Below, in pieces: positions 9,901 to 17,584 of a stretch of 64,000 bases of DNA. The position numbers and the translations under genes were made by a program. The stretch is from Nostoc sp. ATCC 53789 (GTDB lineage: Bacteria > Cyanobacteriota > Cyanobacteriia > Cyanobacteriales > Nostocaceae), in NCBI RefSeq assembly GCF_009873495.1, contig NZ_CP046703.1, positions 5,484,501 to 5,548,500 of the forward strand. Reading direction: 5' to 3'. The notes beneath the pieces are model-generated. The model did no database searches. It had not been told where the DNA came from and saw only the letters and a program-made list of their open reading frames with translations. Within the stretch, counting starts at the first letter, position 1. Every line of letters starts with the position of its first letter.

Positions 9901-10511
9901 ATCAGCACGCCTTTAGGTGTTCCTGTTGACCCTGATGTATAAATTACATAAGCCAGATTTTCTGGTGCAACCCCACTACTAAGATTCTCGTTGCTCTCTC
10001 GCTGAAAAGATTCCCAACCAGTATCCAGACAAATCAACTTCGCCCCACTTGCAGCTAATTCTTCAACAAATTTGTCTTGGGTTAACACCACTTGGACTTG
10101 CGAATCTGAGAGCATAAACGATAGACGCTCTTTCGGATACGTTGGATCTAGTGGAATGTATGCTCCACCCGCCTTGAGGATACCCAACATTCCTATAATC
10201 ATTTCTAGCGATCGCTCAACGCAAATCCCTACCAACATCTCTGGTTTTACACCCCAAATTTGTAGATAATGTGCTATTTTGTTGGCTTGGTGGTTCAACT
10301 CTTGATAAGTTAGTTGTTCCTCCTTGAACACAACAGCGATGCTGTCTGGAGTTTTTTCTACTTGTGCTTCAAATAACTGATGTATACATAAGTGCTTTGG
10401 ATAATCTACCGTTGTATGATTCCATTCCACCAATATTTTATGTCGCTCCTGCTCAGTTAAGGCAGACAAATTATTAATATTTTGAATAGAGTTAATGATA
10501 GTTTCTTCCAT
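3960..10511 (-). CDS. aptA: Two-module NRPS A-PCP-C-A-PCP-E (AptA-like, Phe then Lys)
   Basis: A 2,183-residue synthetase. Module 1 starts with an adenylation domain (core motif YTSGSTGTPKG near residue 190); its pocket reads D-A-W-T-I-A-A-V-C-K, the classic Phe code. Then come a carrier domain (LGGHSL near 589), a condensation domain (HHMVHDGWS near 785), a second adenylation domain (YTSGSTGKPKG near 1269), a carrier (LGGDSI near 1654) and an epimerase (HHLVVDG near 1842, RRIPNRGIGYG, NYLGQFD near 2069). The second pocket reads D-T-E-D-I-G-S-V-I-K; its acidic residues suit Lys, which is inference. A starter module without a C domain, followed by a D-residue module, is the AptA design, where residue 1 is joined to D-Lys by a ureido bond. 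Residues about 403-416 derive from a repeat insertion. Confidence 0.9.
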   Translation of the reverse strand: MEETIINSIQNINNLSALTEQERHKILVEWNHTTVDYPKHLCIHQLFEAQVEKTPDSIAVVFKEEQLTYQELNHQANKIAHYLQIWGVKPEMLVGICVERSLEMIIGMLGILKAGGAYIPLDPTYPKERLSFMLSDSQVQVVLTQDKFVEELAASGAKLICLDTGWESFQRESNENLSSGVAPENLAYVIYTSGSTGTPKGVLIQHQGVCNLIQAQIKLFEIHQNSRVLQFASFSFDASVWEIFMAVCSGGSLYIGTQDSLRPGTDLIEFLREQSITQVTLPPTALAALPKEELPNLQTLIVAGEACNPKLIAEWSKGRRFFNAYGPTESTVCATVAEYTGDTQLTIGRAIANTQVYILDNHQQPVPIGTPGELYIGGDGLARGYLNRPELTKERFITNPFQKSRGAGEQGSRGEKEDQSSNSERLYKTGDLARFLPDGNIEFLGRIDHQVKIRGFRIELGEIEALLSQHPDVQQAVVISREDIPGDQRLVAYIVPNQIDVSVTTLKRFLQEKLPNYMVPAVFVILDSLPLTPNGKVDRQNLPAGDRSRPDLEETFIAPRNSTEATLFSIWAELLGLEQIGIDDNFFNLGGHSLIAAQMLSRIREGFQVELFFHHIFANPTIAGLAGLIEQHSQLKQQLQRPAMQPISRSGYLPASFAQERVYFIQEVAPESAAYQAQVTLRFTGKLDVSALEQCLSEIVRRHEIFRTTFPAIDGRLFQVIHPASPLKLTVVDLQTFPEFEQEAESQRLFDAEVQKPFYLNQLPLVRWLLLKLSDQNHLLIHIEHHMVHDGWSFNNVFLNEFLELYQAFCLGNPSPLPELTFQFGDYAHWQREWVKSQEAEAQLAYWQQQLSGSPPLLELPSDRPRPAEQTYNGAQVRVELPISLCESLRVLSRQEGITLFMTTLAAFLVILHRYTRQDDLCVGTAVANRRMRETEQLIGMIVNNLVLRTDLSGNPTFRELLDRVRQVSLEAFANEDLPFDKVVEVLKPIRNLSYNPLFQVMFSFHDSPRPDLTLPELNITTNVALSNKSTKFDLDVVLIPQHGRDKGISVIWEYNTDLFDAATIQQMAEQYQTLLVGIVDNPEQRVSELPLLTQTQQQLLVEWNQTHRDYPSQQCVHDLFAAQVELTPDAVAIQQEGQQLTYRELSDRANQLAHHLQSLGVKPETLVGICVERSPEMIIALLGILKAGGAYIPLDPAYPEERLADILEDTQLSILLTQERFQGKVPNYAGKTICLDRDWEIIAQHSTANPITNVQLHNLAYIIYTSGSTGKPKGVMIEQRSLINFVITATHEYGINAGDNILQFASICFDTSIEEILPCLLVGATLVLRTEQMLHSSDEFWRCCREWQLTVLDLPTAYWHQLVAELTPEDSRIPESIRIVIIGGEEVQLEKVKHWHSSVAHFWHPPQLLNSYGPTEATVIATLDCLTPSASSVSIGRPIKNVQVYVLDKYLQPVPIGVPGELHIGGAGLARGYWQRTELTAEKFIQNAKLDRLYKTGDLARFRADGNLEYLGRIDDQVKIRGFRIELGEIETVLRQHPQVFQTVVIAREDIPGQKRLVAYVVPHEPQPTTDELRHFLKAKLPNYMVPSAFVQLETLPMTPNRKIDYRSLPAPDLSRGAEDNFVAPQTPTEERLAAIWSEILRLKQVGIHDNFFELGGDSILSIQVISRANQAGIQIAPKQLFQYQTIAELAAVAGMTRSVKAEQGLVTGKVALTPIQHWFFEQKLPESDYFNQSAMLEVPPDLQPELLQQVVQELLLHHDALRLRFVQEGENWQQFNAPTLEAVPFSVINLSHLSAEEQQTVMKAADAELQASLNLSTGAIARVVLFRLGNDQPGRLLFIIHHLVVDGISWRILLEDLAMAYQQISRGEAIKLPAKTTSFKYWSDRLTEYAQSEAVTELDYWLSQSSIQVTALPVDYPSDKENNTVASTASVSLSLTEEQTRALLQDVPSAYNTQINDVLLTALVQSFAQWTGERSLLVDLEGHGREDLFEDVDLSRTVGWFTTLFPVHLQLEEIDHPGEVLKLVKEQLRRIPNRGIGYGVLRYLHPDDTIRTKLQSFPQAQVSFNYLGQFDQVLKASTALGLAQEFKAEQSLLNQRSHLLGVSGFIRAGRLEMTWAYSEKIYKRDTIEGLAFGFMEALRSLITHCQSPDAIGNTPSDFSAARLSQKQLDKFMTKIKKNKTK
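9268..9302. repeat. STRR-type repeat inside the aptA Phe-activating domain
   Basis: Four tandem copies of a CCCCTGCT-like unit (GGGAGCAG on the coding strand) encode SRGAGEQGSRGEKE in frame. They lie between ITNPFQK and ERLYKTGDLAR, a stretch that is normally only a few residues long. The same repeat family recurs at 19496-19573 between genes. Confidence 0.8.
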
Positions 10512-10888
10512 AATGAATTTGGTACAGAAAGTAAATATTTTCCTATTTTTGTAACTTTTTGCTATATGTTTGCCCAGGCTTTACAGTTATTTTTTTCACA
10601 AGCATTTAGAGCGATTTTTGGGCTTCTGCGAAGTAACACATTTATTGCATAGATATCCCAAAAAATAGGCCTTTGAGGGTTGAATCGGTGAGATTAGACT
10701 CAGAGGCCATTTTCTTTGCTCATAGAAATTTGGTGCGATCGGTTAACTGATACTGATTTTAAATAGAATCCAAAGGATATCTTAAAGCAAAATCCAGTCA
10801 GCTTTTAATAACCCCAAATCCCTAATCTAAAATCCCAAATAGGAGTTGTACCATTTGATTTTAAATGTTACCGAATCTAACCGTGAAA
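10512..10888. other. Intergenic region upstream of aptA
   Basis: This 377-bp gap must hold the promoter of the synthetase operon unless transcription reads through from the gene at 10889. No clear -10/-35 pair or operator was recognised. The part next to aptA is T-rich on the given strand, and no strong ribosome-binding site lies before the aptA ATG. No gene or palindrome stands out. Confidence 0.4.
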
Positions 10889-11281
10889 TTATTCCTCGAC
10901 AATTTCAATTGTTTGTGGAGGCTGAACATCTTCCACCTCAGTAACAGTTTCTGGGCTAAGGTGATTTTTCAGTTTGAGTTTTAGCTCCTCTGAAATGGGT
11001 AAATCTTTAATTTCTTTCAGGAGATATCTTACAGATTCGGTTTTACTCCGTTCTGTATAGACAGCCTTGAGAACAGCTTCAATTCCATATCCCGCGACAG
11101 TATCACCTAGAACCGTAATTAGACCAAGTAAACCTATACCTCCAACGATACCAAATGGGCCTCCTACTGCTGTGAGGGCAGCAACAATAGCAGCATTACT
11201 ACCTGCTGATGTAACTGTTAAAATCACGAGAATTATCCCAGGAAGACCCAGACCAGCAAGTTTTTTAGCGATTTCGTCCAT
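10889..11281 (-). CDS. Small glycine-rich membrane-like protein, copy A
   Basis: A 130-residue protein of unknown function. Residues about 8-70 are hydrophobic and rich in Gly and Ala (GLGLPGIILVILTV, VGGPFGIVGGIGLLGLI), probably two membrane or amphipathic helices of glycine-zipper type. A charged segment TERSKTES follows, then a polar Lys/Glu-rich tail (ISEELKLKLKN). It is closely related to the protein at 16972-17364 over residues 1-105, with a different C-terminal tail. The 16 bases AATTACCTAAAATCCT just upstream are shared by both genes (11285-11300 and 17371-17386), so the leader was copied too. It lies between hphCD and aptA. A pore-forming or membrane-anchoring role is only a guess from composition. 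Confidence 0.75.
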   Translation of the reverse strand: MDEIAKKLAGLGLPGIILVILTVTSAGSNAAIVAALTAVGGPFGIVGGIGLLGLITVLGDTVAGYGIEAVLKAVYTERSKTESVRYLLKEIKDLPISEELKLKLKNHLSPETVTEVEDVQPPQTIEIVEE

Positions 11282-11466
11282 TTTAATTACCTAAAATCCT
11301 TTTTTCTTGGTTAAGACATTACTAAGGGTAAGAGGATAGAGTCTTTGTAAATCAAGAAACTTCTCTTAAAACCTAGACTAAGCTAAATAAGAGTAATTCA
11401 CGTTCAGATTGGGTTAATATTCTTTGAGTTTTATCTCTAATTCAACCTCATCTGATAGCTCAGTCT

Positions 11467-13176
11467 TTAATCAAAGCGATCGCTAATTTTTCCATTTACA
11501 GCAGAGATAGCTACTGTTCTTGGTGAGGCTAGATAATTTTTGCCCGTTGGATCGCCACTGCGTCCTTTAAAATTGCGATTGGTTGCATAAATACCTGTTT
11601 CTTCTTTCGCCAAAACCCCAAATCCAGAATTGATACAAGCCCCACAACCTGTCTTGAGAATTTGTGCCCCTGCTTGTTCAAAAATGTCGAGATAGCCCAA
11701 TTCTTGAGCTTGTTCTCTAATTTCAATGGTTGCAGGTACAATAAACAAGTTTACACCGTCTGCTAGTTGGCGACCGTTTAAAACTTCGGCTGCTTGAGCT
11801 AAGTCATAGAGTTTTCCTCCAGTACAAGAGCCAATAAAGGCTTTGGTAATCGGAATGTTTTCTAACTGACTAATGGCAACTACTTGATCTGGTTTTGGGG
11901 GACGTGCAACTTGTGGTTCTAAACTGCTGAGGTCAAATTGATAAACCCTTTCGTACTCAGCATCAGCATCGCCGATAATCTCTTGAAATTCTTCTGAAAC
12001 TCGGTTTTTTAGATACTCACGGGTTACTTCATCAGGAACAATCAACCCACAGATTGCACCACACTCCACGGCCATATTGGCTAAAGTCAACCGTTCATCA
12101 AAAGGTAGTTGTGTGAGGATTGACCCTCTAAACTCCATTACTTTACTGGTAGCACCAGCACAGCCGATTTGTCCCAAAATAAACAGGATAATATCTTTGG
12201 CACTGATTTTAGGAGGTAAGGTTCCAGATAACTCAAATACTAGGGTTGGAGGAACACGAATCCACATATCTCCTGTGGCATAGATATTAGCCATATCTGT
12301 TGTTCCCACCCCTGTGGAAAAGGCTCCCAATGCCCCGTATGTGCAGGTATGAGAATCTGTACCGGCAATTATCATCCCTGGTCGGACAAACCCTTTTTCT
12401 GGGAGTAAAACGTGACAGATGCCTGTTGCTTCACCTGGGGAAACCACATCAAATAAGTGGCATCCTTGGAATTTAGCAAATTCAATCATCTGTTCGTACA
12501 TCAGATATGCTTTGTCATCAGCACGGATGTCGTTGATTTGGATGAAGTGATCTGCTACTAAGACTACCTTTTGGGAGTCCCATAACTTTGTTCCTTCTCC
12601 ATACTGTTTATAGAATGTTTTAGCTACAGGCCCGGCTACAGCATCATGGGATAATGCTAAATCGACCTGAGCAAAAACCACTTCTCCAGGCTGGACGTAG
12701 GAATTTCTAGAGGCTTTGGCCAAAAGTTTTTCTACTAAAGTCATGGGTCTTGGCGGGGTCAGGCTGCCAGGAATGGTAATCTGACCCTGACGACGCAGCT
12801 GATTAAAAGACATTAACCCACCTGCTGCTGCGATCGCATCAACGACAGGATTCTCCTGTTTCTCCCCTAAAATTTCTAGAGAAAGTCCAATATTGATGCT
12901 ATTACGATAAAAAATTTCGGCGAACGATCGCGCCCGAATCTTTGTAATTCCAGCAGCTTGGAGGGCAATAGGAGCAATTTCTCGACTGGAACCACAGCCG
13001 AAATTTTCTCCTGCTTCAATCAGATCATATTTTAGCAGTTCACCTGCTCCAATCACATGTTCTAAAGCATAATGTTTTAAGCTATCTAAGTCATCATTTG
13101 TAGCTCGATTGGCAGGAATAATATCATCGGTATTGATATCATCTCCAAGGTGTAAAACTTTATTTTCTTGACTCAT
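11467..13176 (-). CDS. hphCD: Fused LeuD-LeuC type dehydratase (HphCD)
   Basis: A 569-residue aconitase-family enzyme with the small-subunit (LeuD-like) domain first (residues about 1-165: GDDINTDDIIPA, GENFGCGSSRE) and the large-subunit (LeuC-like) domain second (about 195-560: AGTDSHTCTYGALG, FIGSCTGGK). The [4Fe-4S] cysteines are seen near 447 and in TGCGACINSG near 507-510. Primary LeuC and LeuD are separate proteins; a single-chain fusion next to an anabaenopeptin synthetase matches HphCD of Nostoc punctiforme, which isomerises 2-benzylmalate to 3-benzylmalate for homophenylalanine (or the 4-hydroxy form for homotyrosine). Its start has a good ribosome-binding site (AGGAG) and overlaps the end of hphB by 17 bp. 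A role in leucine synthesis is less likely but not excluded. Confidence 0.87.
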   Translation of the reverse strand: MSQENKVLHLGDDINTDDIIPANRATNDDLDSLKHYALEHVIGAGELLKYDLIEAGENFGCGSSREIAPIALQAAGITKIRARSFAEIFYRNSINIGLSLEILGEKQENPVVDAIAAAGGLMSFNQLRRQGQITIPGSLTPPRPMTLVEKLLAKASRNSYVQPGEVVFAQVDLALSHDAVAGPVAKTFYKQYGEGTKLWDSQKVVLVADHFIQINDIRADDKAYLMYEQMIEFAKFQGCHLFDVVSPGEATGICHVLLPEKGFVRPGMIIAGTDSHTCTYGALGAFSTGVGTTDMANIYATGDMWIRVPPTLVFELSGTLPPKISAKDIILFILGQIGCAGATSKVMEFRGSILTQLPFDERLTLANMAVECGAICGLIVPDEVTREYLKNRVSEEFQEIIGDADAEYERVYQFDLSSLEPQVARPPKPDQVVAISQLENIPITKAFIGSCTGGKLYDLAQAAEVLNGRQLADGVNLFIVPATIEIREQAQELGYLDIFEQAGAQILKTGCGACINSGFGVLAKEETGIYATNRNFKGRSGDPTGKNYLASPRTVAISAVNGKISDRFD

Positions 13177-14251
13177 GAAGCACTCCTAATTGAGAATGTT
13201 GCACAACTGAAAGTTCTTCAAGTAAAAGGTCAACTAAGGTTGCAGTGTTAACTAAAATTTCTTCTCCTTGGGTAAACAAATCAGCTGTCCGGTATCCCTT
13301 AGCTAAAATTCGGTCTTGCGCTGCAATAATATGTTGGGCAGCTTGCACTTCTCCCCATTGCTGAAGCATTAAAACACAGGCTCCCAAGGTTCCGAGAGGA
13401 TTAGCAATTCCTAAGCCTGCAATATCTGGAGCCGTACCATGAATGGCCTCGTACAAACCAAATCCATTAGCATTAAGACTTGCCGATCCTAATAAGCCAA
13501 TTGAACCAACTAATGCACCGCCAATATCACTGAGAATATCTCCAAACAAATTACCAGCCAAAATGACATCAAAGCGTTGGGGATTTAAAACCATTTGCAT
13601 GGCTAAGTTATCTACCAACATTGGCTCAACAACAACGCCGGGAAATTGTCTAGCTTCTTCTTGAACTAGACGAGTCCAAGGCAAATGAGGTAAAGCGTTT
13701 TCTTTATGAGCTACGGTTAGTAATCCTCGGCGAGATTGCGCTTTTTCTAATGCTTTGTGAGCAATTCGACGAATCTCTTCATCGTAATAGCGCATTGTAT
13801 GGTATCCATAATTTCCTTGTTCATCGCAAGAGCGTCCAGATGGGCCAAAATAGATTCCACTGACTAGTTCTCGAACGATGAGAATATCAAGTCCTTGAAT
13901 TTTCTCTGGTCGAAGACTAGATTTATGCACAAGACTGTTAACGCTGAGGATTGGACGAAGATTGCAAAAGAAGTCGAAGTGCTTTCGGAGTTCCAGCAAT
14001 CCGCCTTGACTAACTGCACCAAATACAATCCCATCGGCTCCATCGCACAGTTCGGCGGTGGCTTGAGGGAAGTAACTACCCAGTTGTTCAAAGGCAGTTG
14101 CGCCGAGCCAACCATAGTCTACCTGTAAGCTAAATCCTTGAATTTTAGCAACGTGTTGCAGAATTTTTAAGGAAGCTTCCACTACTTCTGGCCCAATCCC
14201 TTCTCCAGGAATGGCAACAATTCGATAAGATGCTTTACTTAAAGACTCCAT
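13160..14251 (-). CDS. hphB: Isopropylmalate dehydrogenase homologue (HphB)
   Basis: A 363-residue beta-decarboxylating dehydrogenase. It shows IPGEGIGPEVV at the N-terminus, the substrate-binding Arg-rich stretch (FDFFCNLRPI), the Mg-binding NLFGDILSD near residue 239 and the NAD-binding EAIHGTAPDIAG. By sequence it could be LeuB. Its overlap with hphCD and place beside an anabaenopeptin synthetase point to HphB, which oxidatively decarboxylates 3-benzylmalate to give the keto acid of homophenylalanine or homotyrosine. The first enzyme of that pathway, the 2-isopropylmalate synthase-like HphA, is not in the window. The keto acid would then be transaminated by a general aminotransferase. Confidence 0.87.
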   Translation of the reverse strand: MESLSKASYRIVAIPGEGIGPEVVEASLKILQHVAKIQGFSLQVDYGWLGATAFEQLGSYFPQATAELCDGADGIVFGAVSQGGLLELRKHFDFFCNLRPILSVNSLVHKSSLRPEKIQGLDILIVRELVSGIYFGPSGRSCDEQGNYGYHTMRYYDEEIRRIAHKALEKAQSRRGLLTVAHKENALPHLPWTRLVQEEARQFPGVVVEPMLVDNLAMQMVLNPQRFDVILAGNLFGDILSDIGGALVGSIGLLGSASLNANGFGLYEAIHGTAPDIAGLGIANPLGTLGACVLMLQQWGEVQAAQHIIAAQDRILAKGYRTADLFTQGEEILVNTATLVDLLLEELSVVQHSQLGVLHESRK

Positions 14252-14473
14252 TTGGCCACAACTCCAATACCTCGTTGTTTTACATACTTACTCAGAAAGC
14301 CTCAAAGGTTGTTTTAAAAGTGTTTATCTGTGATTTTAGACACTTAATTTATTCCCTCTATCCCCCTAAAAAGGCAGGAGACTGGAATCAAAGTTTCCCA
14401 ATTTATCGAGTGATTTAGAGGGAACTAAAACTTTTGATATCGCCAAGGCAACTTTTAAAACATCCTCTCAGAT

Positions 14474-16612
14474 TTAGCTTGTTAAAATACTACACAACTC
14501 ATCGATTTGTTGACTTTTTTCTTGAATCAGTATGCTACCTAAAGTTTGTAACTGTCGGACATTTTCTAGTTTGGCATTATCTATTGCTTCAAGTTCGCTT
14601 TTTAAGAATGTTTGGAATCGATAATAAGAAGCTTTACTCCCTTTATTAGTAGCCTCAAATAACCGTTCTAATTCTCCAGCTACTACTTCGCTCCCACCAT
14701 CCAGTACAATATTTAACAGTGGTTTTGCCCATTGTAATAGTCCCCATTGTTTGACTTCATCATAAGCGTAGACACTGGTCAAGGAACCAGTACCCAAGGA
14801 TACTAATAAGATATCCTCTATATTCAGGGCTTGTTTGGTTTCTTGTCTACTGATTTGTGCTTCTAAAATAGCCAAATTAGCTGGATTATTAGCAACTACT
14901 CCACCATCGACTAAAGTATAAAATCCGTTGGTATTATGGGAGCTAGAAACGCGATAGGGAGCGAAATAAGTTGGAGTTGCACTAGTTGCTAATGCCGCAT
15001 CTGCGAGGGTAAAACCTGCACATAACTTACGAAACTTTTTCGATTCTGTCTGTTGTTTTTCCAGTTTGTTAGTAAAGAATATCGGAATTCGCTGCTCGAT
15101 ATCGTAGCTAGTTACAAATACTTCTTTGAGATTATTTTCTAGAGGACTATCACCAAAATATTGCTTAATAATTTCTTCTCTTCCTTCGGAAGAATATTTT
15201 GGTTGAACGAATATATCCTCTATTTGACCGAGTACTTTTTCCCAGAATGGCTCGTAAAATATCTCAGCCCCATACTCAATATATATTTGCAGGAGATCCT
15301 CAGCACTATATTGGGCGGTGGGTGAGGTATCAGTGGCCTCTAAATCTAATCGGGGTTTAGTTAATCCGAGTGCCAGAATTCCGCCGCTAGAAGTACCAGA
15401 AATTAAATCGAACAAACTAAAAATCGGCTTTTGTGTCCGCTTTTCAATTTCTGCCAAGATCATGGTGGGGATAATGCCCCGAATACCGCCTCCGTCAATG
15501 GCAAGGATTTTATATTTGGAATTGGCTTTAGTATTCATAGTTTTTGGCGATCGCTCCTGAGTTAATGTTTGTGGTTGTTCCTGTTGTTGGATATTGACTG
15601 CAACTGTTTGGGCTGTTTCTGATTTCTGTCCCTTTGGCTGGTTAGTTTGAATATTTGCAGATTTTTCGGTCTGTCTTTTTGCCCCTTTTTTTCCCTTCGT
15701 TGTTTTCTCTGTGGGGATGTCAGTTTCTACAACCGGAGGAACCTCAACGGATAGTTGCCGCAAATCATCTTCAGCGATCGCAGTTACTTCAGTGGGGATA
15801 ACTTGTGCAATCAACTGGCTTTCCTCATCCACTACCACAGTTTCCTCTGGTTGTTCCCCATCAGGACTACTTGCTATCTGGTCTTGTGTCTCACTCTCGC
15901 TGGATGATTGTGTAATTCCAAAGGGAAGTTGTGCAACATCCCAACTGGGATCGCCACGCAATTTTCCATCATGGCCATTTCCAGTTTGGTCTTTTACACT
16001 TGTCCCTTGCCCTTCGTTTAATGCCCAATAAGCGATTAATCCCTGTTCATTGCCAACTAAAGGCTGATAGCGATGCCTCTGGATTTCCACTGGGGGACAA
16101 GGGTAATTCCAGACGCTAATGTTAGCTAATTGACCGGTGAAATATATGTTGTTGTGTAAAGTCGCGCCCAGAGTCACAGAACTCGTTGCTTTGTTTAAAG
16201 AGTCACCTGTGAAGTAGCCAAAGTACTCATTTTCGTCAAGGTATATACTTACTTGACCCTTATTAAAAACAATAGCAAAAAAGTGCCATTGTCCGACAGT
16301 TAATTCTCCATTACCAAAGGGTTTGATAAATTTTTCAACATTCTCGTCAATGTATACATCTAGGTTCCCTGATTCACTGATGCCAAACTCAAAATTATCA
16401 CTATATCGATCTGAAGAACGAGCGAAAAAAACGTTGCGCGTTCCATAAGTGGTGGCTTTATCTGTTAGTTTGTGAGGATTCACCCATCCTGAAATCGTAA
16501 AGGCTGAACTTCCTTGAGCAAAAACACCAGCAAAATCGTTTTTGCCAAAATCTATGTAATCATCTTGACCATCAAATGTTAGTACTGATTGGCTATATAT
16601 CTGGTTTGTCAC
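14474..16612 (-). CDS. LamG-patatin fusion, probable phospholipase
   Basis: A 712-residue protein in three parts. Residues about 5-230 form a LamG/concanavalin A-like sandwich (LTFDGQDDYIDFG, FTISGWVNP, GLIAYWALNEGQG). Residues about 235-365 are a low-complexity acidic then Lys/Gln-rich linker. The C-terminal patatin domain carries the oxyanion motif DGGGIRG near 374, the nucleophile GTSSGG near 407 and the catalytic Asp in VDGGVVANNP near 568, so the Ser-Asp dyad is intact. Patatins hydrolyse acyl chains from membrane lipids; LamG domains usually bind glycans or proteins. No signal peptide is seen, so it is probably cytoplasmic or released by another route. A decayed copy of part of this domain lies at 17585-17785. 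Confidence 0.9.
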   Translation of the reverse strand: MTNQIYSQSVLTFDGQDDYIDFGKNDFAGVFAQGSSAFTISGWVNPHKLTDKATTYGTRNVFFARSSDRYSDNFEFGISESGNLDVYIDENVEKFIKPFGNGELTVGQWHFFAIVFNKGQVSIYLDENEYFGYFTGDSLNKATSSVTLGATLHNNIYFTGQLANISVWNYPCPPVEIQRHRYQPLVGNEQGLIAYWALNEGQGTSVKDQTGNGHDGKLRGDPSWDVAQLPFGITQSSSESETQDQIASSPDGEQPEETVVVDEESQLIAQVIPTEVTAIAEDDLRQLSVEVPPVVETDIPTEKTTKGKKGAKRQTEKSANIQTNQPKGQKSETAQTVAVNIQQQEQPQTLTQERSPKTMNTKANSKYKILAIDGGGIRGIIPTMILAEIEKRTQKPIFSLFDLISGTSSGGILALGLTKPRLDLEATDTSPTAQYSAEDLLQIYIEYGAEIFYEPFWEKVLGQIEDIFVQPKYSSEGREEIIKQYFGDSPLENNLKEVFVTSYDIEQRIPIFFTNKLEKQQTESKKFRKLCAGFTLADAALATSATPTYFAPYRVSSSHNTNGFYTLVDGGVVANNPANLAILEAQISRQETKQALNIEDILLVSLGTGSLTSVYAYDEVKQWGLLQWAKPLLNIVLDGGSEVVAGELERLFEATNKGSKASYYRFQTFLKSELEAIDNAKLENVRQLQTLGSILIQEKSQQIDELCSILTS

Positions 16613-16673
16613 AAGATTTTAATCTCCACAAAAAAATAAATTTGTAATTTTGCTTTCATACTTTACGGTAAAA

Positions 16674-16937
16674 CTAGTCAGGAATAGTATTGGCATTACC
16701 CAGTAATATATCAATCCGTTTAATGATTGCTTTAAACTCACCTGCATTAAAGCGCTGGCTAAGTTGCGATCGCTGAATTTTGCCAATTGCAGTTTTAGGA
16801 ATAATTTCTTTATCTAGTGGAATCAAATAATCGGGATTTACTCTCAGATTGTTCACAATTCGAGTGCGAATTCCTTTTATATCCTTATTAAAGTCCCCTT
16901 TGAGAAAAATAGTATTATTTTGCTGTACATTGGTCAA
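16674..16937 (-). pseudogene. C-terminal remnant of an acyl-AMP ligase / loading module
   Basis: 87 codons whose centre (IPKTAIGKIQRSQLSQRFNAGEF) matches the last subdomain of adenylate-forming enzymes: the catalytic Lys sits in GKIQRS, as in fatty acyl-AMP ligases and the loading domains of cyanobacterial PKS/NRPS proteins. The larger N-terminal part with the ATP-binding motifs is missing, because only 34 bp separate its first codon from the next gene. It ends at DILLGNANTIPD, where intact loading domains continue. It is therefore read as a gene remnant rather than a working enzyme. Confidence 0.65.
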
Positions 16938-16971
16938 GATTTAGGTTGACCAACGTACAGTTTTATAAAAA

Positions 16972-17364
16972 CTATTTCTCGATGATTTCAATTTTTTTTA
17001 GATATCGAACCTCTTTAGTATCAGTAATCATTGCTACGCTAAGTTGATTTTTCAGTTTGAGTTTTAGCTCCTCTGTAATCGGTAAACCTTGAATTTCTTT
17101 GAAGAGAAATATCACAGATTCAGTTTTGCTACGTTCTGTATAGATGCCTTTAAGAATGGCTTCAATTCCATATCCCGTTACAGTATCTCCTACCACAGTT
17201 ACTAGACCTAGCAGGGCTATACCTCCGACGATGCCAAACGGCCCTCCCAAGGCTGTCAGAATAGCTGCAACAGCAGCAGAACTCCCCCCTGTTGTTACCG
17301 TTAGAATCACGAGTATTACACCAGGAAGACCCAGACCAGCAAGTTTTTTAACTATGTCATCCAT
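16972..17364 (-). CDS. Small glycine-rich membrane-like protein, copy B
   Basis: A 130-residue paralogue of the protein at 10889-11281. Residues 1-105 match almost position by position (KKLAGLGLPG, GGPFGIVGGI, YTERSKTES, EELKLKLKNQL), while the last 25 residues differ. The hydrophobic Gly/Ala-rich half could make two membrane helices. Between a decayed patatin fragment upstream and an acyl-AMP ligase remnant downstream, it seems to be the surviving part of a duplicated block. Function is unknown. Confidence 0.72.
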   Translation of the reverse strand: MDDIVKKLAGLGLPGVILVILTVTTGGSSAAVAAILTALGGPFGIVGGIALLGLVTVVGDTVTGYGIEAILKGIYTERSKTESVIFLFKEIQGLPITEELKLKLKNQLSVAMITDTKEVRYLKKIEIIEK

Positions 17365-17584
17365 TATAATAATTACCTAAAATCCTTACACTTGGATGCT
17401 GATGAAAACACGACTTAAGTATCTAATTCAGAAAAATATTTTCATGAGAATAATATATTCTTTTTTAAAGTAACTATGTGTTTAAATAATAGCTCGTAAA
17501 ATATCTCATTTCTATACTAAAGATATTTTTGGGGAGATTTTAAACACTATAATTTGGCGCTCGGAAATGTATGAGATTTATTTA

